Assembly: GCA_003971905.1 (NCBI GenBank)
Contig: RSEE01000055.1
Span: 248,001-312,000, forward strand
Direction: 5' to 3'
Origin: Moniliella sp. 'wahieum'
Taxonomy: Eukaryota; Basidiomycota; Moniliellomycetes; Moniliellales; Moniliellaceae
DNA: 64,000 bases
In this document: piece after piece, positions 55,801 to 64,000 of the stretch
How positions within the stretch are numbered: the stretch's first letter is position 1
Layout: each line of letters starts with the position of its first letter
Position numbers and translations under genes: made by a program
Notes under the pieces: model-generated
Told to the model about the DNA's origin: nothing
The model's input: the letters and a program-made list of their open reading frames with translations, nothing else
Databases searched by the model: none

Positions 55801-56864
55801 AACTGGAGCAGCGACAACTGGGGGGGGGCGGAGGGCATGTGGACAAAAGGCGACATGCAAAAAGGAAACTGGAACGCAGAAGAAGGGGAAGGCGCGGGGA
55901 CAAGAAAAACTCAGAAGAGCATGGCAGCATGTTGGCACTGAGCGTTTCAGGAGGGAGGATGGTGGGGGAGAGATGGATCTTGTTCAACAGCCGTCGGTTT
56001 TGATACACCCCGACGGCCATCTGTGGGGTAGTGTTGCGCCGTGGAAGCAGAGCGCTGTGTATTCGAATCGCAACCCTCAAACTAGAGGGCTGTGATCCAC
56101 GGTAGCAATGAGCGGCAACGATGTTGCGAGTAGAGCGAAGAGCGTGGAGGAAGCAACAAGGATACACGCAACTAGGACAGAAGAAGAGGAGAAAGGAAAA
56201 GGGCTGTGCGCACGTAGGCCAGACTGAGCGGGCGCTGAGGAGCCCCGTGCGGATGCGGATATGGCGCCAGCTAGGCCGAGGCTATCATCCCTCCACGCCA
56301 TATCACCATCGCCCAGTCCAGTCCAGCCCAGTGCAGTTCACCACCGAAACCATCACCACCCTCACCCCCACTTTCTCTTCCTCTCCTTCCCTCCCCCCGA
56401 CGCTTCTTACCTTGCACTTCCACGCACACACGCTATCGCTACTACCGCTCTCCCCGCGTCTTCGTCGAGCAGCTGTCTCCACCACCATCGAAGCAGGATT
56501 CCATTCGGTTGTCCTCAGTCTTTCTATTGCTCTGGCTTCACTTCACACTCCAGTGACTACTAGTTCTTTGAACTTGACATTACTGCCTGTTATTGCCTTG
56601 TCCCTTGCGCGAATTATTAAGGATTGGGGTGTCTCTTTCAAGGATTACGCGTTCAACTGTAGTGTGCTCTCTATATTCGCAAATTGACTGCACAGCCATA
56701 TGGAGGCATGTGTTAGGTGTGAACTGAAGATAAGAAATTCAACGGAACAATCAAACACTGCGCGGGCAAAGCCAGTACCCCGTATTTGTTGGGGGGCTTG
56801 AATTCAGCTTGCCTCTAGCTGCTGACGACTTCTGCGGAAGTACCAACTTGGAACAGGTGTTGCC
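55801..56864. other. Intergenic, no gene recognised
   Basis: A plus-strand frame of 188 codons at 56121-56687 exists, but it is Ser/Thr/Pro low-complexity in the middle with no motif. A run of CCAGTCCAGTCCAGCCCAGT at about 56313-56332 is a small imperfect tandem repeat. Confidence 0.35.
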
Positions 56865-58011
56865 TTAAGCCGCCTTAATGGCTGTAATAGCGGGCGCAAT
56901 CCCGTCGACGGGCAGAATGTGGCGTGTTCCCTCAATGATCTCTTTCTGGTGCTTCGCAATGAGGCGCTGCTTTTCATCGGGAGTAACCAAATCGACGTCT
57001 TGTCGTGGGTAAGGTACTCATTGGTGTAGTTGTGCACGAAGTCATTGGGGATCACTCCAAGACGCTTGCAGTAGCCAGTGACCTTGTCGAAGTCACGCTT
57101 CTCGCAGTAAAGATCCTTACAGAGATAAACGAAAGACCGCTCAAAGATACGGTCTTGCAACGGTGTGTCCATAACCTTCTTGCTCATCTTGAACTCGGCC
57201 CAGGTCCCCACCGGGTCGCTTGGATCTCGTCCGTAGCCCGCTTCACCGCGCGAAGGAAAGCCTTGGCTTTCTCTGGGTTCTTGGAGAGCCATGAGCATTT
57301 CCAATGTACAGGATCGAGCAGAAACAGCAGCAGCCCAAGCAGGCCAACTCGTCGATCCGAAGCATAAAGCATCCGTACGCGGCCGACCGTTCGCAACACA
57401 CCACTCCTCCAGTTCAGTTTGCTGCACATTTTCGAGTCCCACCCCCGCGTCGATCTCCCCCGCGATGATGTAGCGCGCAACATTCATGCCAACTTTCACG
57501 GCAGTGTAATCGGAAGGAGTCATGCCATAGTGCGCCGTCAACTCGTCCAGCTGGATCTTGCCAAACTGTCCCACGTACCCAATTTTCTTGCCGCGCAGCG
57601 ATTGGAAGTCGGACGTAATGCCCCGACCTTAATGCTGACAATCCCCGTAATGGGCTCGTCGAGCAACGTGCCAATGGCTTGGATGGGTGCTTGGGCGGCG
57701 ATGGTATGGATCATCGCCTTAAACCCGAGCGGAGCATACCCACTCGCAATTAGCTCTGTCACATCGCTCACATTGTGAGGTCAAGGATGGAAATCTTGAT
57801 CCCTTCTTCTTCAAAGTAGCCACGATCATTTGCACGGTACAAGGGCATGTGGTACGGCGCAGGCTGGAAAAGGGGGAAGATCACATGTGTCAGACAACGA
57901 GGTAAGAGCAGAAGATGATAGTGAGGGCAGTAAACTGATGGAAGTACTGACCGTCCAGTTAAGGAGAAAAGGGATTTTCTCTGTGTGAGTATTAGCAGGA
58001 GGCATAGGCAT
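56865..58011 (-). CDS. THI5: Pyrimidine precursor synthase THI5/NMT1
   Basis: Makes HMP-phosphate for thiamine by a single-turnover reaction in which the enzyme's own histidine supplies atoms. Exon 1 is 58011-57952 (20 codons, ending KIPFLLNWT). An 88-nt intron 57951-57864 (donor GTCAGT, acceptor TCCAG) follows, then exon 2 from 57863 with PAPYHMPLYRANDRGYFEEE. Family landmarks are SDVTELIASG, AMIHTIAAQAP, YGMTPSDYTAVKVGMNVARY and AGVGLENVQQTELEEW. The diagnostic Cys motif C-L-G-C-C-C-F-C follows RIDELA. Then come TGYCKRLGVIP and NYTNEYL, ending VDGIAPAITAIKAA at the stop 56865-56867. Several single-base shifts are present (for example near 57620, 57290 and 56998). Size about 352 codons. Confidence 0.94.
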
Positions 58012-58109
58012 GTTGATAAGGGGGCGAGAGAGACGACTTTGGCTGATAACGCGGATTGGGGGAAACAGAAACGGATGATGGGAGGCATGGTGTCCAGGTG
58101 AAGTGCCCC

Positions 58110-58116
58110 TTATATT
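58110..58116 (-). promoter_or_regulatory. TATA-like element of THI5
   Basis: AATATAA on the minus strand, about 100 bp upstream of the start codon, at the same spacing as other TATA elements in this window. Confidence 0.45.
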
Positions 58117-58335
58117 GCTCTTGTGGGGAGGGAATTGTTTATCCTTACTACTTGATGTAAGTTATGCTTGATGGCCTGTGCACACCGCTGTGGTAGCGGA
58201 CAAATAGAAACGCCTACAGCACCCAGCCACAGCTCTTCAAGAATGGACATGTATCGATACGCACGAGCCACGTTCATGTGGACTGGAAGGTGCGTTGGAC
58301 TGCACGTTCCCTATGTTGTTAATACTGAATAAGCC

Positions 58336-58372
58336 GTTGGGTCTTGAGTGCTGAGTTCAGCACTATCCCAAC
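58336..58372. other. Imperfect palindrome upstream of THI5
   Basis: GTTGGG, then AGTGCTGA-GT-TCAGCACT, then CCCAAC. The 8-bp inner and 6-bp outer stems are separated by small bulges. It lies about 325 bp upstream of the THI5 start. It could be a cruciform or a dimeric-factor site; no known motif assigned. Confidence 0.6.
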
Positions 58373-58880
58373 CGTGTGGCGATGTGACCGACTACCCCAA
58401 CAAAAAAAGGATCTGAACAACTTACTCCTCGATCTCTTTTGGGGGGCGGTATAGAAGACACACGCAACAATCTCGGTTAAATTTTGGCGTTATCGACCGC
58501 CATCGCCCACACAGCCTGTATTTCATCTGCCGCGGATGAATACTTCCACGGCATGATCTTGATTGTATCAGATATACCTACAGGGAATGTCCCTCCCTTA
58601 AATTTACAGGGGGAGAGGTCTCTCGGTATTATGTGTGTGTTTGCGCGGGGGGTTTCATAATAGTCTTCTCGCCTCTCCCAGTCGGGGGGTGCTTTGGTGT
58701 GGCCAAGGACGTTGACACAGTATGCGGTACGTAGCGTGTGCTTTGACTTTCCCTCGGAGAAGGGATTGTGTGGCGTGCGCTATATAGAGTGTCTGTCCGC
58801 CGAGATGACGCGGTCCTGGTCGTGTGGGTGTCATCTGTCATATGAGGCATGTGTCGACGGCATTAGCGATTACCTTGATT

Positions 58881-58897
58881 ACCGGTTACCGGTTACC
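58881..58897 (+). repeat. Heptamer microsatellite (ACCGGTT)2
   Basis: Two ACCGGTT units plus ACC, with palindromic core ACCGGT. Preceded by TTACCTTGATT, which may be a degenerate unit. Confidence 0.7.
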
Positions 58898-59964
58898 ACC
58901 GCAAAGACATCCTTTTCCTCAGTGCCCACCCACTAGCAATGGAGCTGGCAACGTGATGTGATTAACTCCGTCCGTCATATGACTCACTCGGGGACTGTAT
59001 GTGGTATAGATCTTAGAGGAAACTCCCCCTTCGTCCTTGCTGGTCTCCACCCCCCCCCCCTGGCGAGATGATGTCCGCATTCAAACCTCGCCAAACGTTC
59101 CGAGTTTCACGCTCTCATCGGCCATCGAGCATGATCAGTGTGGCATTAGTGAGATTATAGCCGTAAGCTCGTTGAATCAACAATACCACAGAGGGAGCAC
59201 CGAGGAACCAGAGTTTGCCCCTATTGAACCTAGGAGGTGCACATTTACATGGCTCTTCTACACAAGTGAAAAGTCCGCATGATCCGTGCGCACACAGTTC
59301 CTCAGAAGGAGGAATTATCTAAGCTTGTACTCTATACGTTTCAGATATGACAGCCCGCGTATATGGTAAGCTTGCAGGCCCTTCCCGAATGTATCGAAAT
59401 ACGCAGTACAGAGAAGTGGAAACGTGTTGGTGAGGGCTACGCTGGAAGAGCCATGGAAGCCCTTGATGAAGGCCACGAGTTAAACTGCACTTTAACCCCC
59501 CAAGCGGGGGTATTAAAGCATCTTCCTCTGGTTTGCAACCACACTTCTGGGCATATCGCCGACGAGCCGCACCTTTGGTTGCACGTTTTGCGTGGCAGCA
59601 ACCCTACTCGCATGACAGCAACCCTACTCTCAGAATGAACGAAACACCCGATCGACTATCTCAAGCTGTGGAGGTAAGACAGACCGCAACGGAAATAGCG
59701 CTGGTCTTATTAGGACCTGCCTTGCATAGATGTTTTCGCGGGAGGCTATACTCCAGAATGAGCACTCGATGCATCTCATTTTTGCCACTACTGACGTCGT
59801 CTGTACTTGTTGACAATGCCATTGCGACGCTCGAACACATGAAAGCACCCTGCCATCTGTTTCGCTTTTGCCCAGATGCTTTTAAATACAGAGAGCACCT
59901 TGCATGTGGGTGCTAGAGCAATGCTTGCCACCCTGTTCTCAGACGCCGTCAGTACTCTGTCTTC

Positions 59965-62900
59965 TAAAAAAGCCGATGACAACATACGGAGAAAAGTACG
60001 GCCAAGTTTGATCCAAGCGCGCTGCTGTATCAGCTCATGACGGAGTATTCCACGCTCAGACTGGTGGACAGTTTGCTCAATACCGCAGCCAACGCTCGGT
60101 CAGCCGCCAACTCGGCTGTCGACGTGACTGCCAACTTTCCTACGCCCACGTCGGACACAGAAGCCGTTGATGCCCATGGTGCAGCGCTCGTCCGCCTGGA
60201 CCGACGTCGCCCACGGGCATCCAAGTCTGGTTCGTCTTGTAGCTGCTGCAAGGCCTCAGGCCCAGCACCGTTAACAATCAAGTTTTCTCTCCGCTCGTTC
60301 TGCAATACCTTGACTGGGTTGGAGGTCCATGTGAACAAAGGGTCGTATTTGAACACCTCAAGATCGTCTTGATCAGCTCCGTGCCCTGGCGCAAAACACG
60401 TAAGGTTTCCTGGCTGCATTGGCGGAAGGCTCCGTCCACCCCGGGCAAACCCAGCCCATCAACCATGTCCCTCGTCAGCCGGAAAGGAACGGTCTCAGGG
60501 AAGCGCAAAAGTTTTCCTTGGTTGAAAGCCACCCCAAAATCGATGTGCACCAGCTCGCCCCCACTCATGTCAATCAAGATGTTGGACACGTGCCGATCTC
60601 CGATCCCCAGCACATGTCCCACAATCGAGGTGGTAGCCAAGCTACGCGAGTAGGCCAAGCGACTGGAGAACCATGCCATGGGCTCCTTGAATGTGTTTGT
60701 GAAAAAGTGACGAAATACAGGAGGAAGGCGTTTGGCACAATCCCTGTACACTTTGATCCGCTTCTCGGGCTCGTACGCCATTGCCTTGTGGATCGCCTGG
60801 CGACCGTCCGTAGGGGTCATTTCCTTTTTCCCAGGATTGTGATATCTGCGAAGAAGAGGTTAACTTTCCGTCCAGGCAACGGACAGAGAGGGACATACTG
60901 GTTGTGGAGGTTGGTCAAGACTCCGTAAAGTGGTTGGGTATTGTCTACAAACTGAAGCAGGCCCCATCGTTCTCCCAAGGGTCGGACGATGTATGTTCGA
61001 ATTCTCAGCTTGCGAGGGCGGGTGCGAGCGTCCTTGGTGAGAAGACGGTTTACTAAACGGAAAACTTGTTGCATTACCGCATCTTGGCGAAGGTCGTCCT
61101 TGTCCTTGAAGAGTTGCTTGTAGAACTTGCCGTCGCTCCCGACACAGGTGACGATCTTGGGAAGGTGTACACGCCACCTGAGGTGGTAAAAGTGGGCAAG
61201 TAGGAATGAATCGAGACAAACTTGGCGTATCGCCCCGTCTTGTCGATAGGGATTCGACCGTGGCAACAGGTGCGTCCATTTCACGCAGCCCTGACAGCCG
61301 AATCTCGCTTGGCTTAGGCATCCGCAGTTCCCCCTTCTTGATCACACCACCAGAGTAATACTTCGATCCTTGTGAGCGAAGATTATATTGTGCCCACTCC
61401 ACGTACGCGTCACACGCGAGCGCCATTGCCGACAACTGAGCTTGTCGTTGCGGTTCGGGGTGCACCATAAGTTGCCCCCAAATATCGTCCGCTTCCGCGG
61501 CCCGCAAGAGCTGAGAGAGCGACCCCCTTGGCTCTCCGGTGATTGAGCCATCCCATTTCGACGGAATGTCTCCATTGCCGCCTCGCCATTCTCCATTCCC
61601 ACACTGCGCATGGCATAGAGAGCGTAGAGTGTCTGGAAGGGGTGGTCTCGACACATGCGGTACATAGTCTGGCGGATGAGGGCATGGAAGACGTCCCTGG
61701 TGTTGGGCTGAGTGGATGAGGTACTACTCAGACGTGCCGAGAATTGATGGGCCAGCTCGACAAACTTCCACGAGGGAATCTCCTCCAACACACTCTCGAG
61801 CGTCTCATTGAGCCGCTGGTCGTCGGCATGCTCAAACCAAAGTGATGTAAATCGTAATAGCGACTCGTCGTACAGGTCCGACGTGATCACTGTCTGGGCA
61901 GACATGATCATCGCATGTTGAGGAGCTCGCGCTGGGTCGCTTCCCATGTAACCAGGCGACGCTTATCTTCGTTGAGCGTAATCTTGGCCTCGTTACGAGC
62001 AAGCAAGAGCGTGCGTAATTCCTCTTCATCCATCTGCGACTTGTTCAGTGCTTCGTTCTGAGCCAATTCCTCCGTTCGCTTGGAAATGAACGACTGCAGC
62101 TGACGCGCATTGGTGTCCGTCTGACCGCGCTTGTATTGGCTAAAGGCGAATGAGGCAAAGCGATGGTAAATGAGCGACTGCGCCTGAGGGTCCAGCCCTC
62201 CGCGTTCAATATACCCGATCGCCTTGACAAAGTACTCCTGCTTGATTACTGACGGCTGCTCTGACCTTGCCTCCGAATGCCACATGGCCTTTTCAATCTG
62301 TCAGTATATCACTCGGCAAAGTGAAAGGGGGAAACGGGTTGGACGCACCATTTGCGTCAGAGCATCCCCTATCTGCTCTGCCGTCGCGTTGCTTGTCTTG
62401 GCGTCAAGGCTGGAGGCGAGAAATTTCTGGGCATCGGCATGTTGGCCATAAGCCCAGAGCATGTTGGCAAATTCGAGGGTGGAGGCGAACTGTTTCTCCA
62501 TCACCGCCTGCTCTAGCTGCTGTACAGTCTTGTTCATCGTCAGGCTCACTTGCAGTCGGTTCTGTCCCGAGCCAAGCGCGAAATATCTCGACAAAGAGCA
62601 GACTCGACTTCCACAGCTCGGCGCACCTCCTCATCGTCCCATCCGCCAATCGACATCTTGACGCGCTGCGATCGGACACTCTGGATGAGTGAGCGGCGCA
62701 CTTGGGCCGTCTGTAATTGCGCTGCGGGCCTGAAGAAAATGTCAGCGCTTCGGACTGAGGCAAGGGGGGAAGACGTACTCTATATCCTTGACCAGATCGA
62801 CCGCATCCGCGGCCAAATAGACCTTCTGCATCACATCGAGCGAGGCCATGGACAAAGGTTGGGCGCGTGACTCGATCAACCACCTCTGCACCTCACCTAC

Positions 62901-64000
62901 CCCCATCATTTCCAGGCAGGTATCGTTCAGTGCCTGCGAGGTTCGGGGGGGAGCTTGGCCATGCCACCAGAAGTGCTGATTGAGCCCAATCGACTTGTGG
63001 GATCACCTCCCCACGGGTGGGGAAGGCATTCAGGCTCCGCAGTGCCGTGTAGAGACACGCGCCGTCCCGGCCATGGGCGGCTCAGCATGGTTCCGCGCCG
63101 AGGGGAGGTCCCAATGGGATGCTTGCCATGCAATATCGTACCGTTTTGCCCCGCCTGTCTCTTCCCACGGCAAGCCCTGCAGTGGACGGGTACTCAAGGC
63201 GGTGTGCCCCACTCGGTCCGTCAGTAGCTCTGATGCCAATGAATGGAAGCCGAGATGGCGCAGTGGCTCGGCGGGCGAAGCGAGCGGGGCGCCTACGAGC
63301 TGGGTCTGTTGCCGCACCTCGTGGTCGGCTGCTGTGATCTCGAAGGCGATTTGCCAGCGGCCTTCGTGCCGCATCGTCTCAAACAGTCCGTCACTCCGTC
63401 CAGGCAGGGGGGCGAGCGAATAGAAACCGTCCGGATCGTCCACGTTTTGGTAAATCACATGCAGCAGTTCCATCTCGAGGTCGAATTGGCGCTGTCGTCG
63501 TGTGGGCGAGGCACGGTCATGGTTGATCTCGACGAAGAGGCGGCGGTGTACAGCCCCCCCTGCAATGCGCGCCGCGCAAGCATGATGTAGTCCAAGTCGA
63601 GCGCAAAGCGGGTGGTGTCGTACAGACGCAGGTAGAGCATGCACTGCACAAGCAACGCATGGATGCGTACGTCCAGCTCATCCTTTTCTAGCAGTCGCGT
63701 GAAGTATTCGGCGATTTCTTTGCCTTGCTTCGGCGAGCGCCCCGACTGTGATTTGCGCTCGTCGATCAGGAGCTGCAGAACCAGGGGAGAAAACAATTTC
63801 TCGGCTAAGCCAGGATGGCCTTCCAACAAGGCGGGCAGGCGGGAGAAGAACTGGCCGGAGGGCGAGACGAATATCAAGGCCCGCGACATCCCCTCGGCCA
63901 TGCCGCTAACCCAAGGAGCGAATCCTGTCAGGGCCAGGTCCAGCCTTGCTTGAACACGTGTTTCAACTCCGTCGGCTCGGCGGGGGGTAGCGTAGTTCTA
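59965..64000 (-). CDS. TEL1: TEL1/ATM-type PI3K-related kinase, 3' part (5' end outside window)
   Basis: DNA-damage and telomere checkpoint kinase. The window holds the C-terminal third. FAT-domain helices run from the right edge (FSRLPALLEGHPGLAEKLF, ALLVQCMLYLRLYDTTRFAL) through YHRFASFAFSQYKRG and HALIRQTMYRMCRDHPFQTL. The kinase domain follows: KFYKQLFKDKDDLRQDAVMQ, VRPLGERWGLLQFVDNTQPL, LGIGDRHVSNILIDMSGGEL, HIDFGVAF and VPFRLTRDMVDGLG. A FATC tail (LSVE, HELIQQ, SNLAVLFS) lies at about 59965-60070. Introns seen include 60898-60846 (53 nt, GTATGT, CGCAG). Others lie near 62349-62298 and 62780-62733. DRHVSNILID is the catalytic loop and HIDFG the Mg-binding motif. The kinase core reads 180 codons clean, while flanks have frame changes. 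The product continues beyond position 64000. Confidence 0.92.

Larger units (their letters stand above)
58012..59964. other. Intergenic, no gene recognised
   Basis: Besides the TATA-like element, the palindrome and the ACCGGTT repeat, no gene could be supported. Frames up to about 127 codons lack motifs. Confidence 0.4.

Noticed and set aside
56121-56687. A 188-codon plus-strand frame
   Set aside because: Low-complexity Ser/Thr/Pro with no motif and no conserved start context.
58012-58330. TPP riboswitch in the THI5 leader or intron
   Set aside because: I looked for the CTGAGA and ACC(C)TGA-type conserved cores on the minus strand upstream and in the first intron and did not find them in the right order.
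1-64000. tRNA, 5S or other rRNA genes
   Set aside because: No B-box-like GGTTCGA(A/N)TCC with a matching A-box and cloverleaf was found. Isolated GGTTCGA words (for example near 4979, 13555 and 32510) lack the rest.

Overview
The window is nuclear DNA from a filamentous or dimorphic fungus, most likely a basidiomycete. Evidence: spliceosomal introns of about 53-88 nt with GT(A/R)NGT donors and CTAAC/CTGAC-like branch sites, a Zn2Cys6 transcription factor, an RTA1-type membrane protein, a GH128 glucanase, thaumatin-like secreted proteins, a pectin methylesterase and a THI5/NMT1-type thiamine enzyme. No tRNA, rRNA, telomere repeat or bacterial-type operon was seen. Species cannot be assigned by eye.

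Layout. 1-5.3 kb: gene-poor, with diverged direct and inverted repeats. 5.3-22.6 kb: conserved gene block with argininosuccinate synthase (minus), a two-TM protein (plus), a PAK/Ste20 kinase (minus), a WrbA-type quinone oxidoreductase (plus), a Zn2Cys6 regulator (minus) and Yop1 (minus). 25.4-29.8 kb: an Osh3-like PH-domain oxysterol-binding protein, a secreted pectin methylesterase and ribosomal protein uS14/S29. 30.0-41.2 kb: a repeat domain. Its core is a direct tandem array (about 31.60-39.07 kb, period about 1.76 kb, a little over four units). The core is flanked by two related, more diverged segments. Each full unit carries a 15-bp-stem hairpin, a 102-bp sub-repeat, a small unrecognised minus-strand gene (called Y here) and an exon-intron-exon fragment of a second unrecognised gene family (called X). 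41.8-48.1 kb: a secretome patch with two thaumatin-like/glycopeptide proteins and a GH128 glucanase, each with a TATA element about 85-105 bp upstream of its start. 49.3-58.0 kb: TAF1, an RTA1-like protein, a diverged solo relative of gene Y, and THI5/NMT1. 60-64 kb: the C-terminal part of TEL1/ATM, whose 5' end lies beyond the window.

Two themes cut across the window. First, many conserved genes carry single-base indels, often in short homopolymers (pectin methylesterase, Yop1, S29, TAF1, kinase, GH128, THI5, TEL1), while ARG1 and the WrbA gene read cleanly. This looks more like residual assembly error than mass gene death, so frame-disrupted entries should be read as probably intact genes. 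Second, intergenic DNA is dotted with 7-bp microsatellites that all have one design: a palindromic hexamer A-N-N-N-N-T plus one extra base (AAGCTT+G, ATGCAT+C, ATCGAT+C, ACTAGT+G, ACCGGT+T, AACGTT+C).

Functionally the set mixes housekeeping genes (arginine and thiamine synthesis, translation, TFIID, DNA-damage kinase, ER shaping) with wall- and plant-facing secreted proteins (pectin methylesterase, GH128, thaumatin-like proteins). That mix would suit a plant-associated fungus, but this is inference.
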